From: Ferrovum sp.
GTDB taxonomy: Bacteria > Pseudomonadota > Gammaproteobacteria > Burkholderiales > Ferrovaceae
Direction of reading: 5' to 3'
Length of the DNA: 64,000 bases
NCBI GenBank assembly: GCA_019456405.1
Contig: WJXM01000054.1
Coordinates: 41,953 to 105,952 of the forward strand
Shown in pieces: positions 40,727-50,725 of the stretch. Below the pieces are notes generated by a model. The model did not search any database, was not told where the DNA came from, and saw only the letters and a program-made list of their open reading frames with translations. Both the position numbers and the translations under genes were made by a program. How positions within the stretch are numbered: the stretch's first letter is position 1; the number at the start of each line of letters is the position of its first letter.

Positions 40727-41061
40727 TGGAAACGCTGGTTTGGGTTGTACATGTGGGGGCCGCGCTTGGAATCATCGGATTGGTTCTCATGCAGCATGGT
40801 AAAGGTGCGGATATGGGGGCAGCCTTCGGGAGTGGTTCTGCGGGAGGGGTGTTCGGCGCTTCGGGTGCCTCGAACTTCCTCAGTCGCAGCACAGCCATAC
40901 TGGCGGCGGTGTTTTTTTGTACCAGCATGCTGCTGACCTGGTATTCGGGGCACGGTAACAAAGGAGCGAGCGTGATGAATGAGACCAATGTGCTCAAGAC
41001 CCCTGTGGTTTCGACGCCAGTGAACGGGGTCCCCACAAAATCCAACGAAATTCCGAAATAA
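40726..41061 (+). CDS. secG: Protein translocase subunit SecG
   Basis: Small membrane partner of SecYE in protein export. 111 residues with two membrane helices (WVVHVGAALGIIGLVLMQ and STAILAAVFFCTSMLLTWY) and the conserved GKGADMGAAFGSGSAGGVFG loop between them. The last 40 residues are polar. Starts on TAATG at the tpiA stop. The tRNA-Leu gene follows 40 bases later. Confidence 0.93.
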   Translation: METLVWVVHVGAALGIIGLVLMQHGKGADMGAAFGSGSAGGVFGASGASNFLSRSTAILAAVFFCTSMLLTWYSGHGNKGASVMNETNVLKTPVVSTPVNGVPTKSNEIPK

Positions 41062-41101
41062 GGTACACTGGTACCCCCCGGTCAAGGGGAATGAGTTTTG
41101 A

Positions 41102-41186
41102 GCCGATGTGGTGAAATTGGTAGACACGCCGTCTTGAGGGGGCGGTGGCGAAAGCCGTAGCAGTTCGAGTCTGCTCATCGGCACCA
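41102..41186 (+). tRNA. tRNA-Leu (anticodon GAG)
   Basis: 85 bases with encoded CCA. Acceptor GCCGATG pairs with CATCGGC; D-arm GTG/CAC; anticodon stem CCGTC/GGCGG closes loop TTGAGGG, giving anticodon GAG; a long class II variable arm and T-arm AGCAG-TTCGAGT-CTGCT follow. It lies between secG and nuoA, as in many Betaproteobacteria. Confidence 0.96.
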
Positions 41187-41217
41187 TGGAATGATCGAGA
41201 ACGGTTTGGTAGAGGTT

Positions 41218-41246
41218 CTGTCAAACGGATGTAATGCTGTCATAAT
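41218..41246 (+). promoter_or_regulatory. Candidate sigma-70 promoter of the nuo operon
   Basis: CTGTCA at 41218-41223 (4/6 of TTGACA) and CATAAT at 41241-41246 (5/6 of TATAAT) are separated by 17 bases. Transcription would start near 41253, giving a leader of about 124 bases before the nuoA ATG. Confidence 0.55.
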
Positions 41247-41261
41247 GTGACTTATGGAGGT

Positions 41262-41356
41262 CGAGTTTCCGGGGTTATGGGAAACTCGGCGGGTTTCCCC
41301 CCGCTTGGACTGGGGGGCCCAATGATAATAATCGCACCCGCCCTATGAGGGGGTGC
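41262..41356 (+). promoter_or_regulatory. nuoA leader with three consecutive hairpins
   Basis: Hairpin 1: CGAGTTTCC (41262-41270) pairs perfectly with GGAAACTCG (41280-41288). Hairpin 2: six C's at 41297-41302 pair with six G's at 41312-41317, with outer GGG/CCC. Hairpin 3: GCACCC (41334-41339) pairs with GGGTGC (41351-41356). None has a T-run. I recognise no known riboswitch; it may affect translation start or mRNA stability. Confidence 0.5.
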
Positions 41357-41376
41357 AGGAACATTGCGAGTATGTG

Positions 41377-41733
41377 ATGTCACAACATTATTTGCCGGTA
41401 TTGTTGTTCATTCTGGTGGGCGTGGGCGTGGGTGTGGTCCCCGCGGCTCTGGGTTGGTTCCTGGCGCCACATCGCCCCGACCCGGAAAAGAATTCCCCTT
41501 ATGAATGTGGCTTCGAGGCCTTCGAAGACGCGCGGATGCGTTTTGATGTGCGCTATTACCTCGTGGCGATTCTTTTTATTCTGTTTGATCTGGAAATTGC
41601 CTTCCTCTTCCCCTGGGCTGTGGTGCTGAAAGATATTGGCGGGTTTGGTTTTGTGGCCATGCTGGTGTTTTTGGGGATATTGGTGGTGGGGTTTGCCTAC
41701 GAGTGGCTCAAGGGCGCACTCGAATGGGAATGA
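41377..41733 (+). CDS. nuoA: NADH-quinone oxidoreductase subunit A
   Basis: Membrane subunit of respiratory complex I. 118 residues with three helices. Family blocks [15 protein letters not shown], the loop [14 protein letters not shown] with its conserved Cys, and [23 protein letters not shown] 41377 matches where the family begins; the ribosome site is weak. First gene of a complete 14-gene nuo operon, downstream of the hairpin-rich leader. Confidence 0.96.
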   Translation: MSQHYLPVLLFILVGVGVGVVPAALGWFLAPHRPDPEKNSPYECGFEAFEDARMRFDVRYYLVAILFILFDLEIAFLFPWAVVLKDIGGFGFVAMLVFLGILVVGFAYEWLKGALEWE

Positions 41734-41772
41734 AGCAACGATTGCCGGGTTGATCCATACAGGGAGGGGAAC

Positions 41773-42255
41773 ATGGCACTGGAAGGCGTGCTCAAGGAAG
41801 GTTTTGTCACTGCGAGTCTGGATACGGTCATCAATTGGACCCGTACGGGTTCCCTTTGGCCCATGACTTTCGGGTTGGCCTGCTGTGCGGTAGAAATGAT
41901 GCACGCTGGCGCGTCCCGTTATGATTTGGATCGCTTTGGGATTGTTTTTCGCCCCAGTCCCCGTCAGTCCGATCTCATGATCGTGGCAGGGACACTCTGT
42001 AACAAAATGGCCCCGGCCCTGCGCAAGGTGTATGACCAGATGGCAGAACCTCGTTGGGTCATCTCCATGGGGTCCTGCGCCAATGGTGGAGGGTACTACC
42101 ACTATTCCTATTCGGTGGTGCGCGGTTGTGACCGTGTGGTGCCGGTGGATGTCTATGTTCCCGGTTGTCCTCCTACGGCAGAGGCCCTGTTGTTTGGTTT
42201 GATCCAGTTGCAACAAAAGATCCGCCGTACTCAGACCATTGCGCGGGTGGCCTGA
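41773..42255 (+). CDS. nuoB: NADH-quinone oxidoreductase subunit B
   Basis: Peripheral subunit that carries the terminal [4Fe-4S] cluster N2 next to the quinone site. 160 residues. The cluster cysteines are visible: the adjacent pair in [13 protein letters not shown], one in [12 protein letters not shown] and one in [14 protein letters not shown] strong AGGGAGGGGA ribosome site precedes ATG 41773. The stop overlaps the nuoC start (TGATG). Confidence 0.97.
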   Translation: MALEGVLKEGFVTASLDTVINWTRTGSLWPMTFGLACCAVEMMHAGASRYDLDRFGIVFRPSPRQSDLMIVAGTLCNKMAPALRKVYDQMAEPRWVISMGSCANGGGYYHYSYSVVRGCDRVVPVDVYVPGCPPTAEALLFGLIQLQQKIRRTQTIARVA

Positions 42256-42848
42256 TGAGTTTGCTGAATCGTCTTGAAACATTGGCAGGTGCCCTGGATC
42301 AAGCCTTCGGCGAGGTCCTGGAAGAATCCTCGATTCAACTGGATGAACTGACCGTTCGTGTGGGGACTGCGCACTGGCTGGCAGCGGCTCTGCGTCTGCG
42401 TGATGAATTTGGCTTCGAGCAACTCATCGATCTGTGCGGGATGGATTATTCCACCTACCCCGACTGGTCCCATCCCCGCTTTGGGATCGTGGTCCACCTG
42501 CTCTCGATCCGGCATAACCTGCGCCTGCGCGTCAAAGTGACCGCGCCGGAAGGTCCTGTTCCTCTGGTGGAATCGGTGGTTACGGTATGGTCTGTGGCCA
42601 ACTGGTTTGAACGGGAAGTTTTTGATCTGTTCGGGATCGTTTTTCCCGGGCATCCCGACCTGCGCCGCTTGCTGACGGATTATGGTTTTGTGGGACATCC
42701 TTTCCGCAAGGACTTCCCCGTTTCCGGATTTGTGGAAATGCGTTATGACTCGGAGCAAAAGCGGGTCATCTATCAACCGGTCAGCATTCCACCGCGTGAA
42801 GTGATTCCACGCACGACGCGTCCGGAACATTATGGGGATACGGCATAA
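42255..42848 (+). CDS. nuoC: NADH-quinone oxidoreductase subunit C
   Basis: Peripheral arm subunit (30-kDa type). 197 residues. Signatures: [14 protein letters not shown] and the family motif [20 protein letters not shown] followed by [19 protein letters not shown]. It is separate from nuoD, unlike the fused nuoCD of E. coli, matching the mitochondrial-like alpha/beta arrangement. Overlaps nuoB and nuoD by one base each. Confidence 0.96.
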   Translation: MSLLNRLETLAGALDQAFGEVLEESSIQLDELTVRVGTAHWLAAALRLRDEFGFEQLIDLCGMDYSTYPDWSHPRFGIVVHLLSIRHNLRLRVKVTAPEGPVPLVESVVTVWSVANWFEREVFDLFGIVFPGHPDLRRLLTDYGFVGHPFRKDFPVSGFVEMRYDSEQKRVIYQPVSIPPREVIPRTTRPEHYGDTA

Positions 42849-44113
42849 TGGCTGAAATACGTAACTACACCATGAACTTTGGTCCGCAACACCCCTCGGC
42901 ACACGGGGTGTTGCGTCTGGTTCTGGAACTGGACGGCGAAGTGATCGAACGGGCCGATCCCCATATCGGCCTTCTGCACCGCGGGACAGAGAAGTTGGCG
43001 GAAACCCGTACATTCCTGCAAAATGTGCCCTACATGGACCGTCTCGACTACGTATCCATGATGTGCAATGAACATGCCTATGTCCTGGCCATCGAGAAAT
43101 TATTACAGGTGGATGTGCCGATTCGTGCTCAATATATTCGCGTCATGTTTGACGAGATTACGCGCATCCTCAATCACTTGTTATGGATTGGCGCGCATGC
43201 GCTGGACATTGGCGCCATGACAGTGTTCCTCTATGCTTTCCGCGAACGGGAAGATCTGGTGGATTGCTATGAAGCCGTTTCTGGTGCCCGATTGCATGCC
43301 GCCTATTATCGCCCCGGCGGGGTGTATCGGGATCTGCCCGAGCGCATGCCCTTGCACTTGGCCAACAAGGAAGTTCGGGGCGGGCGTTCGGATGCCAAGG
43401 CGCAGCGCTTGAACCGCAATCGTCAGGGGTCCTTGCTCGATTTCATTGAAGATTTCGTCGATCGTTTTCCGAACTATCTGGACGATTACCATAATCTGTT
43501 GACTGACAACCGAATCTGGAAGCAACGGACGGTGGGGATCGGGGTCGTGACGCCAGAGCGCGCGCTGTCCCTGGGCTTTACGGGACCCATGTTGCGTGGG
43601 TCGGGAGTGGCTTGGGACTTGCGCAAGAAGCAGCCATATGAATCCTACGCCGAGATGGATTTTGACATTCCGGTGGGCGTGAATGGCGATTGTTACGACC
43701 GTTATCTGGTGCGGATGGAAGAGATGAAACAATCCAACCATATCGTCCGACAGTGCATCGACTGGTTGCGTCGTAACCCAGGCCCTGTCATCACCGATAA
43801 CCATAAGGTGGCACCGCCTGCGCGGGAATCCATGAAAGAAAACATGGAAGAGTTGATTCACCATTTCAAACTCTTCAGTGAAGGCATGCATGTGCCGCCA
43901 GGAGAGACCTTGGCCAGTGTGGAAGCGCCAAAGGGTGAATTTGCCATTTATCTGGTCTCCGATGGAGCCAATAAACCTTACCGTCTCAAGATTCGGGCCC
44001 CCGGTTTTGCCCATATGGCCGGTCTGGATGAAATGTCGCGTGGGCATATGATTGCAGACGTGGTAGCCATCATCGGGACCCAGGATATCGTTTTTGGAGA
44101 AGTGGACCGCTGA
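42848..44113 (+). CDS. nuoD: NADH-quinone oxidoreductase subunit D
   Basis: 49-kDa-type subunit that forms the quinone-binding pocket with NuoB. 421 residues. Blocks: [20 protein letters not shown] (with the quinone-site His region), [15 protein letters not shown], and the C-terminal [29 protein letters not shown] is a slightly unusual loop, charge-rich in the middle. Overlaps the nuoC stop by one base. Confidence 0.97.
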   Translation: MAEIRNYTMNFGPQHPSAHGVLRLVLELDGEVIERADPHIGLLHRGTEKLAETRTFLQNVPYMDRLDYVSMMCNEHAYVLAIEKLLQVDVPIRAQYIRVMFDEITRILNHLLWIGAHALDIGAMTVFLYAFREREDLVDCYEAVSGARLHAAYYRPGGVYRDLPERMPLHLANKEVRGGRSDAKAQRLNRNRQGSLLDFIEDFVDRFPNYLDDYHNLLTDNRIWKQRTVGIGVVTPERALSLGFTGPMLRGSGVAWDLRKKQPYESYAEMDFDIPVGVNGDCYDRYLVRMEEMKQSNHIVRQCIDWLRRNPGPVITDNHKVAPPARESMKENMEELIHHFKLFSEGMHVPPGETLASVEAPKGEFAIYLVSDGANKPYRLKIRAPGFAHMAGLDEMSRGHMIADVVAIIGTQDIVFGEVDR

Positions 44114-44115
44114 TC

Positions 44116-44592
44116 ATGCTGAGTATGGAATCCAGACAACAGATCGACCGCGAAGTCGCCAAGTATCCCTCGGACCAGAAACAGTCGGCAGTGATGTCGG
44201 CCCTGCGTATTGCCCAGGTCCAGCATGGCTGGCTGTCGAAGGAAGTCATGAACAGTGTGGCCGAGTATCTGGGCATGCCCGCCATCGCGGTGTATGAGGT
44301 GGCTACTTTTTACGAAATGTACAACCTCAAACCCATGGGGCGGCACAAATTGACGGTGTGCACCAATCTGCCCTGTGCCTTGTCGGGCTCCACGGAGTTT
44401 TGTGACCGGCTCAAGGAAAAACTGGGCATCGGTTTTGGTGAAGTGACGGCTGATGGCGAGATCGGTCTCAAGGAAGGACAGTGTTTCGGGGCCTGTGGGG
44501 ATGCGCCGGTACTTTTGGTGGATAACCATACCATGCACTCTTTCATGGATGAAGAAAAACTGGATACCTTGCTCAAGGAGTTGAAGTCATGA
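44116..44592 (+). CDS. nuoE: NADH-quinone oxidoreductase subunit E
   Basis: 24-kDa-type subunit holding the [2Fe-2S] cluster N1a. 158 residues. The four cluster cysteines are in CTNLPC and CFGACGDAP. The N-terminal helical domain shows [18 protein letters not shown]. The extra Cys pair region [10 protein letters not shown] is outside the cluster. ATG 44116 fits the family start; ATG 44125 is possible. The stop overlaps nuoF by four bases. Confidence 0.95.
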   Translation: MLSMESRQQIDREVAKYPSDQKQSAVMSALRIAQVQHGWLSKEVMNSVAEYLGMPAIAVYEVATFYEMYNLKPMGRHKLTVCTNLPCALSGSTEFCDRLKEKLGIGFGEVTADGEIGLKEGQCFGACGDAPVLLVDNHTMHSFMDEEKLDTLLKELKS

Positions 44593-45884
44593 CCGGCGTC
44601 ATTCTCGAGGGACTCGATCGGGATCGGACCTGGTCTCTGGAACATTACCTGCAACGGGGCGGCTACGAAGCCTTGCGCAAGATTTTGACGATGCCCATGA
44701 CTCCCGAGCAGGTTATCGATGAAGTCAAGAAGTCCGTGTTGCGTGGTCGGGGGGGGGCCGGCTTTCCGACGGGACTCAAATGGACTTTCATGCCCAAGAA
44801 CTATGTGGGGGAAAAGTATGTGGTGTGCAATTCGGATGAGGGAGAACCGGGTACCTTCAAGGATCGCGACATCTTGCGCTATAACCCCCATGCCCTAATC
44901 GAAGGGATGATCATTGCGGGGTATGCCATGGGTGCGACCCGGGGGTATAATTACATTCACGGCGAAATCTGGGAAGTCTATCAACGCTGCGAGGAAGCCA
45001 TCGATCAGGCCCGCGCTGCGGGATTTCTGGGACCAGACATTCTGGGTTCGAAATTTTCTTTTGATCTGTTCAACCATCATGGTTATGGGGCCTATATTTG
45101 TGGTGAGGAAACCGCCTTGCTGGAATCTCTGGAAGGCAAGAAGGGCCAACCCCGTTACAAGCCTCCGTTCCCTGCCACCTACGGTCTGTATGGCAAACCG
45201 ACGACCATCAACAACACGGAAACCTTTGCCTGTGTACCCTGGATCATCCGTCATGGTGGCGAAGCTTTTTTGCAGTTGGGTAAACCGAACAACGGCGGCA
45301 CCAAGATCTTTTCCGTTTCGGGGCATGTGACCCGTCCGGGCAATTATGAAGTTCCTTTGGGGACTTCCTTTGCTTCCCTGCTCGAAATGGCTGGCGGGAT
45401 GCGGGGGGGGCGGAAGATCAAGGCGGTCATTCCGGGTGGATCCTCCATGCCGGTCTTACCCGGAGACACGATGATGCAACTGGACATGGACTACGATTCC
45501 ATTTCCAAGGCGGGCTCCATGCTCGGTTCCGGCGCGGTGATCGTGATGGACGAAACCACCTGCATGGTGCGGGCACTGGAGCGCTTGTCCTTGTTCTATC
45601 ATGAAGAATCCTGCGGACAATGTACGCCATGTCGAGAAGGGACGGGCTGGCTGTACCGAATCATCCATCGCATCGAGCATGGTCAGGGACGTCAGGACGA
45701 TCTGGACCTGTTGCATTCCTTGTCCAATAACATCCAGGGGCGTACCATTTGTGCCCTCGGCGATGCCGCTGCCATGCCGGTGCGTAGTTTCGTCACCCAT
45801 TTTCGGGATGAATTCGAATACCACGTGACTCACCGGCGTTGCTTGGTGGGAGCGGTGGGCGATTCTCAAGAGAAGGCGGCCTGA
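44589..45884 (+). CDS. nuoF: NADH-quinone oxidoreductase subunit F
   Basis: 51-kDa-type subunit that binds NADH and FMN and cluster N3. 431 residues. NADH site [17 protein letters not shown]-site region [30 protein letters not shown], and the [4Fe-4S] ligands in [15 protein letters not shown] with a later Cys in [11 protein letters not shown]. nuoG begins two bases after its stop. Confidence 0.97.
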   Translation: MTGVILEGLDRDRTWSLEHYLQRGGYEALRKILTMPMTPEQVIDEVKKSVLRGRGGAGFPTGLKWTFMPKNYVGEKYVVCNSDEGEPGTFKDRDILRYNPHALIEGMIIAGYAMGATRGYNYIHGEIWEVYQRCEEAIDQARAAGFLGPDILGSKFSFDLFNHHGYGAYICGEETALLESLEGKKGQPRYKPPFPATYGLYGKPTTINNTETFACVPWIIRHGGEAFLQLGKPNNGGTKIFSVSGHVTRPGNYEVPLGTSFASLLEMAGGMRGGRKIKAVIPGGSSMPVLPGDTMMQLDMDYDSISKAGSMLGSGAVIVMDETTCMVRALERLSLFYHEESCGQCTPCREGTGWLYRIIHRIEHGQGRQDDLDLLHSLSNNIQGRTICALGDAAAMPVRSFVTHFRDEFEYHVTHRRCLVGAVGDSQEKAA

Positions 45885-45886
45885 TC

Positions 45887-48268
45887 ATGGCATTATTGAA
45901 TCTCGAAATCGATGGAAAACCCACCCAGATCGAAGCTGGGCGTACGGTCATGGATGCGGCCAAACAACTGGGGATCAAGATTCCCCATTTCTGCTATCAC
46001 CGTAAACTGTCCATTGCCGCCAATTGTCGGATGTGTCTGGTTCAGGTGGAAAAAGCGCCGAAACCTTTGCCGGCCTGTGCCACCCCTGTGGCCGAAGGAA
46101 TGAAGGTACATACCCATTCCCCTCTGGCCGTCGAGGCGCAGAAGGCGGTCATGGAGTTTTTGCTGATCAATCATCCCCTCGACTGCCCGATCTGCGATCA
46201 GGGCGGCGAATGCAAGTTGCAGGATATCAGTGTCGGGTACGGTGGAGGGGCTTCACGTTATCGGGAAGCCAAACGGGTGGTCTCCAACAAGGATCTGGGT
46301 TCGCTCATTTCCACAGACATGACACGCTGCATCCTGTGCACGCGCTGTGTGCGTTATGGCCAGGAAATTGCCGGGATCATGGAACTGGGCGTCGGTGGAC
46401 GGGGAGAGCACTCGGAAATTCTGGCGTTCATGGACCTGACCGTGGATTCGGAAGTTTCGGGCAATGCCATCGACCTCTGTCCCGTGGGGGCGCTGACCAG
46501 CAAGCCTTTTCGTTTTGCGGCCCGTTCCTGGGAATTGACACGCTTCCCTTCCGTGAGCCCTCACGACGGACTGGGAACCCAGATCGAAGTGCAGGTCAAG
46601 AGACCCGACGAAGTGGTGCGTGTGCTCCCGCGTAAAAACGACGATATCAATGAATGCTGGTTATCCGACCGCGATCGGTTCTCCTATCAGGCGTTGCGTA
46701 GCGCTGATCGGCTACTCTATCCCCAGGTCAAGCGGGATGGACAATGGACTCAAGTCACTTGGGCCGAAGCCTTGCAGTGTGTGGTGGATGGTTTGGAAAA
46801 GGTACGCCATGACAGCGGTGGGGAAGGGATCGGAGCATTGTTGAGTCCCCATCAAACCCTCGAAGAACTCTATTTGGCGCAAAAGGTTCTGCGTGAACTG
46901 GGCTGCCATAATATCGATCATCGTACCCGCCAGGTGGATTTTTCTCTCGATGCTCTGCAACAGGGAACCCCTTGGCTCGGTATGCCGATTGCGCATTGGT
47001 CGGATCTGCGTGCGGTTCTGGTGATCGGGTCGGTATTGCGTCAGGAGCAACCTTTGCTGGCGGTGCGTTTGCGTCGCGCCGCCCGGTCTGGAGCGCAGGT
47101 GCATCGGGTGGCAGCGCGCCATGAGGATTGGGCCATGCCGGTGGCGGCAACCCTGGTGGGAAAACCCAGCGAATGGCCGGCCTTGCTCGGTGAAATACTG
47201 AGTGCCGCGGCCCAACAGACAGGTGTACCACTGCCTGAAGATTTGTTACCTTTGACTACGGCAATGCCCTCGTCTGCGGCTCTGCTCATCGCGTCCGATC
47301 TGCTGGCGACACAGGGCAAATCGGCAGTGGTATTGGGGCAACTGGCCCAGCAACATCCCGATTACGCTACTCTCTACCGTTTGGCTCAGGTGTTGGGCGA
47401 GGTGACAGGAACTCCTTTCGGACAATTGGCGCTGGCCGCCAATACGGTGGGAGCGGCGCTGGCGGGAGTTTTGCCTCAGCGTGGTGCCTTTCATACCCAT
47501 GCTCAGACGGGATTGGATGCCCAGGCGCAATGGCGCCAGCCTCGCCAAGCCTATGTGGTGATGGGGCTGGAACCCTCACTGGATTGTGCAGATCCCTCCC
47601 TGGCTTTGAAAGCGTTACGTCAGGCTGAGACAGTGGTGGCCTTGAGTGCATTCAAGGGGGAAGCGGAACAATGGGCAACGATCATGCTGCCCATCGCACC
47701 TTTTACTGAAACCGCCGGAACTTTTGTCAGCATGGAAGGAAGAGTTCAATCCTTCAAGGGAGTAGTATCGCCCCGGGGCGAAGCGCGCCCGGCTTGGAAA
47801 ATCTGGCGCGTGCTGGGTAACCTGTTTGATTGTCCGGGTTTTGCCCAGGAAAACCTCGAAGAAGTGCGTGCGGAAATTTCACCCGATCTGCCGTTGGTTT
47901 GCCGCGAAGCGCTCAATAATCAACTGACCCAGGCCCCCGCTTTGAAAGTTCGCGCCTCTCTGGGAACCGTGGAGCGGGTGGGTGAGTTGCCGGGTTATCA
48001 TGCTGACCCGTTGGTGCGGCGTGCGCCTGCCTTACAGGAAACCGCCCTGGCCGGGGATATTCGGGTCATTCTGCATCCTGCTCAGGCCTCCAGTTTGGGG
48101 CTGAGTGCCGGACAGTGGGTGCGCGTTTCTCAGGGGGGAGGCAGTGTGATTCTGCCTGTGACGCTGGATGAAACATTGGCCGAGGGATGCGCGGTGGTGC
48201 CCATCGCCCATCCGCTCTGCGCATCATTGGGCGAGGCCATGGGCATGGTCGTACTGGAGGGGGCATGA
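45887..48268 (+). CDS. nuoG: NADH-quinone oxidoreductase subunit G
   Basis: 75-kDa-type subunit that carries several iron-sulfur clusters. 793 residues from ATG 45887. The [2Fe-2S] ligands are in [19 protein letters not shown] and the following ACATPV; cluster N5 region is [14 protein letters not shown]; the N4 region is [14 protein letters not shown] with a later [14 protein letters not shown]. The C-terminal part is the molybdopterin-oxidoreductase-like domain without cofactor, more variable than the rest. The stop overlaps nuoH. Confidence 0.96.
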   Translation: MALLNLEIDGKPTQIEAGRTVMDAAKQLGIKIPHFCYHRKLSIAANCRMCLVQVEKAPKPLPACATPVAEGMKVHTHSPLAVEAQKAVMEFLLINHPLDCPICDQGGECKLQDISVGYGGGASRYREAKRVVSNKDLGSLISTDMTRCILCTRCVRYGQEIAGIMELGVGGRGEHSEILAFMDLTVDSEVSGNAIDLCPVGALTSKPFRFAARSWELTRFPSVSPHDGLGTQIEVQVKRPDEVVRVLPRKNDDINECWLSDRDRFSYQALRSADRLLYPQVKRDGQWTQVTWAEALQCVVDGLEKVRHDSGGEGIGALLSPHQTLEELYLAQKVLRELGCHNIDHRTRQVDFSLDALQQGTPWLGMPIAHWSDLRAVLVIGSVLRQEQPLLAVRLRRAARSGAQVHRVAARHEDWAMPVAATLVGKPSEWPALLGEILSAAAQQTGVPLPEDLLPLTTAMPSSAALLIASDLLATQGKSAVVLGQLAQQHPDYATLYRLAQVLGEVTGTPFGQLALAANTVGAALAGVLPQRGAFHTHAQTGLDAQAQWRQPRQAYVVMGLEPSLDCADPSLALKALRQAETVVALSAFKGEAEQWATIMLPIAPFTETAGTFVSMEGRVQSFKGVVSPRGEARPAWKIWRVLGNLFDCPGFAQENLEEVRAEISPDLPLVCREALNNQLTQAPALKVRASLGTVERVGELPGYHADPLVRRAPALQETALAGDIRVILHPAQASSLGLSAGQWVRVSQGGGSVILPVTLDETLAEGCAVVPIAHPLCASLGEAMGMVVLEGA

Positions 48269-49308
48269 TGGACACGCTTCAAGCATTCTTCGGTCCACTC
48301 TGGCCGCTGGTCTGGACACTGCTCAAGATCCTGGCCATCGTGGCCCCCATGATGGGGGCGGTGGCTTACCTGACGCTGGCAGAACGCAAGGTCATCGGCT
48401 ATATGCAGATCCGTATCGGCCCCAATCGGGTCGGACCCTTGGGTTTGCTTCAGCCCATTGCGGACGGGATCAAGTTGTTGATGAAGGAAATTATCGTCCC
48501 CAGCGGCTCCAACAAGTTTCTCTTCATTCTGGCCCCCGTACTGGCCATCATGCCCGCTCTGGCGGCCTGGGCCGTGGTCCCCTTTACTCCCGATCTGGTG
48601 TTGGCCAATGTCGATGCCGGGTTGCTGTACATCATGGCCATCACCTCCATGGGAGTTTATGGCGTGGTGCTGGCCGGTTGGGCATCCAACTCCAAATATG
48701 CCTTCCTTGGGGCCCTGCGTTCTGCTGCCCAGATCGTGAGTTACGAAATTGCCATGGGTTTTGCCCTGGTGACGGTATTGATGATGTCCCATAGTCTCAA
48801 TCTGGTGGATATCGTCAAGGCTCAGCAAGGGAGTCTGGGGTTTTTGCAATGGAATTGGATCCCGCTTTTCCCCATGTTCGTCATTTACGTCATTGCCGGG
48901 ACGGCCGAAACCAATCGAGCGCCTTTTGACGTGGCTGAAGGTGAATCGGAAATCGTGGCGGGGTTCCATGTGGAATACTCCGGGATGGCCTTTGCCATAT
49001 TTTTTCTGGCCGAATACGCCAACATGATTCTCATCGCTGCCTTGGCTTCCCTCATGTTTTTAGGCGGGTGGCTGTCACCGTTCTCCTTCCTGCCGGACGG
49101 AATTCTGTGGCTGTTTGCCAAGATGAGTTTCATTCTGTTCCTGTTCCTGTGGTTCCGGGCAACCTTTCCGCGCTACCGCTACGATCAGATCATGCGCCTG
49201 GGCTGGAAGGTCTTCATTCCCGTAACCCTGATCTGGTTGGTGATCGTGGGCTTGCTCATGCAGGAGCCCTTGCGCGGTCTTCCCATTCTCAATCTCTGGT
49301 TTCATTGA
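48265..49308 (+). CDS. nuoH: NADH-quinone oxidoreductase subunit H
   Basis: Membrane subunit joining the arms of complex I near the quinone tunnel. 347 residues with about eight helices. Signatures: [35 protein letters not shown], and [20 protein letters not shown]. Two adjacent ATGs (48265, 48268) follow GGAGG; the first overlaps the nuoG stop. Confidence 0.96.
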   Translation: MMDTLQAFFGPLWPLVWTLLKILAIVAPMMGAVAYLTLAERKVIGYMQIRIGPNRVGPLGLLQPIADGIKLLMKEIIVPSGSNKFLFILAPVLAIMPALAAWAVVPFTPDLVLANVDAGLLYIMAITSMGVYGVVLAGWASNSKYAFLGALRSAAQIVSYEIAMGFALVTVLMMSHSLNLVDIVKAQQGSLGFLQWNWIPLFPMFVIYVIAGTAETNRAPFDVAEGESEIVAGFHVEYSGMAFAIFFLAEYANMILIAALASLMFLGGWLSPFSFLPDGILWLFAKMSFILFLFLWFRATFPRYRYDQIMRLGWKVFIPVTLIWLVIVGLLMQEPLRGLPILNLWFH

Positions 49309-49317
49309 GGAGTACCC

Positions 49318-49806
49318 GTGACCGACCTCAAATCCTTCGTCAAGAACTGGACGCTCTCCGAATTGCTCAAGGGCATGAGCGTGACAGGACGTCATTTTTT
49401 TGCGCCCAAGATTACCGTTCAGTATCCCGAAGAGAAAACGCCCATGTCGCCCCGATTTCGTGGCTTGCATGCCTTGCGCCGTTATCCTAACGGAGAAGAA
49501 CGCTGTATCGCCTGCAAATTATGCGAAGCGGTGTGTCCTGCCATGGCTATTACCATTGAATCGGAACAACGAGAGGATGGAAGCCGACGGACCACGCGCT
49601 ACGATATCGACCTGACCAAATGCATTTTTTGTGGTTTCTGTGAAGAATCCTGTCCTGTGGATTCCATCGTCGAAACGCGCATTTTTGAATACCACGGTGA
49701 GCAGCGTGGAGATTTGCTCATGACCAAGGAAAAACTCCTGGCCGTGGGAGATCGTCACGAAGCCCAGATTGCGGCTGACCGGGCAGAAGATGCCCCTTAC
49801 CGATGA
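49318..49806 (+). CDS. nuoI: NADH-quinone oxidoreductase subunit I
   Basis: Peripheral subunit with clusters N6a and N6b. 162 residues. The two ferredoxin-type motifs are [12 protein letters not shown] and [12 protein letters not shown]. It starts at GTG 49318 with GAGGAG upstream. Nine bases separate it from nuoH. Confidence 0.97.
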   Translation: MTDLKSFVKNWTLSELLKGMSVTGRHFFAPKITVQYPEEKTPMSPRFRGLHALRRYPNGEERCIACKLCEAVCPAMAITIESEQREDGSRRTTRYDIDLTKCIFCGFCEESCPVDSIVETRIFEYHGEQRGDLLMTKEKLLAVGDRHEAQIAADRAEDAPYR

Positions 49807-49818
49807 GGATGATGCACC

Positions 49819-50415
49819 GTGCTTGATTCTTCTTTCCTGTTGTTCATGGTCTTTGCGCTGGTCCTGGTGGGGGCCGGTGTGGGCGTGATTACTGCCCGCA
49901 GCCCCGTTCATGCTGCATTGTTCCTGGTCCTGGCCTTTTTTACGGGTTCGGGGCTGTGGATGATGCTCGAGGCCGAATTCCTCGCTATCGTCCTGGTCCT
50001 GGTCTATGTGGGCGCAGTGATGGTCCTCTTCCTGTTTGTGGTCATGATGCTCAATATCGACAGCGAACGACTGCGTCAAGGCTTCTGGAAGCATTTGCCT
50101 ATCGGCGGGGGGGTCGCGCTGCTGATGGTGCTGGAAATGTGGCTGGTGGTGAGCAGTCGTCAGTTTTCCTCCATGGTTCCGGATTCCCGGGTATCTGTCA
50201 GCAATACCAAGGAGTTGGGGCGTATTCTCTATACCGATTACGTTTTGTCTTTTGAACTGGCAGCCGTCATTTTGCTGGTGGCCATCGTTGCCGCCATTGC
50301 CTTGACGTTGCGTCGCCGCAAGGATTCCAAGCACATCGATCCGGCCCAACAGGTGAAAGCCAAAGCAGCCGACCGCTTGCGGATCGTGTCCATGCCGGCC
50401 GAGAGGGAGTTGTGA
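49819..50415 (+). CDS. nuoJ: NADH-quinone oxidoreductase subunit J
   Basis: Membrane subunit of complex I. 198 residues with about five helices. Family block [15 protein letters not shown] and the pi-bulge helix region [21 protein letters not shown] are visible. GTG 49819 is the start. A basic C-terminal tail ([10 protein letters not shown]) is cytoplasmic. Its stop overlaps nuoK by one base. Confidence 0.95.
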   Translation: MLDSSFLLFMVFALVLVGAGVGVITARSPVHAALFLVLAFFTGSGLWMMLEAEFLAIVLVLVYVGAVMVLFLFVVMMLNIDSERLRQGFWKHLPIGGGVALLMVLEMWLVVSSRQFSSMVPDSRVSVSNTKELGRILYTDYVLSFELAAVILLVAIVAAIALTLRRRKDSKHIDPAQQVKAKAADRLRIVSMPAEREL

Positions 50416-50720
50416 TGCTCAACCTGACAGACTATCTCATGCTTGGATCGCTGCTGTTTGCCATCAGCATCGTGGGGATTTTTCTCAATCGAAAAAATCT
50501 CATCATTTTGCTCATGTGCATCGAGTTGATGCTGTTGGCCGTGAACATGAACTTCGTGGCCTTTTCCCATTACCTGCATGATACGGCGGGTCAGATTTTC
50601 GTTTTCTTCATTCTCACCGTAGCAGCAGCGGAATCGGCCATCGGTCTGGCCATTCTGGTGGTGCTGTTTCGTAACCTGCGCTCCATTCATGTGGACGACC
50701 TCAGCCACCTCAAGGAATGA
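50415..50720 (+). CDS. nuoK: NADH-quinone oxidoreductase subunit K
   Basis: Small proton-pathway subunit. 101 residues, three helices. Family blocks [20 protein letters not shown] (with the key membrane Glu) and [23 protein letters not shown] 50415 overlaps the nuoJ stop; the GTG just before it (50412) is an alternative. Confidence 0.96.
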   Translation: MLNLTDYLMLGSLLFAISIVGIFLNRKNLIILLMCIELMLLAVNMNFVAFSHYLHDTAGQIFVFFILTVAAAESAIGLAILVVLFRNLRSIHVDDLSHLKE

Positions 50721-50725
50721 TCGAC

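Noticed and set aside
41218..41235. PHO-box-like CTGTCAA-ACGG-ATGTAAT at the nuo promoter
   Set aside because: The second unit is a weak match, it overlaps the -35 hexamer, and it lies only five bases from the -10 instead of the usual distance; probably chance.
43181..44047. Long minus-strand frame opposite nuoD
   Set aside because: Antisense shadow of a highly conserved gene; translation is His-rich and lacks any domain signature.
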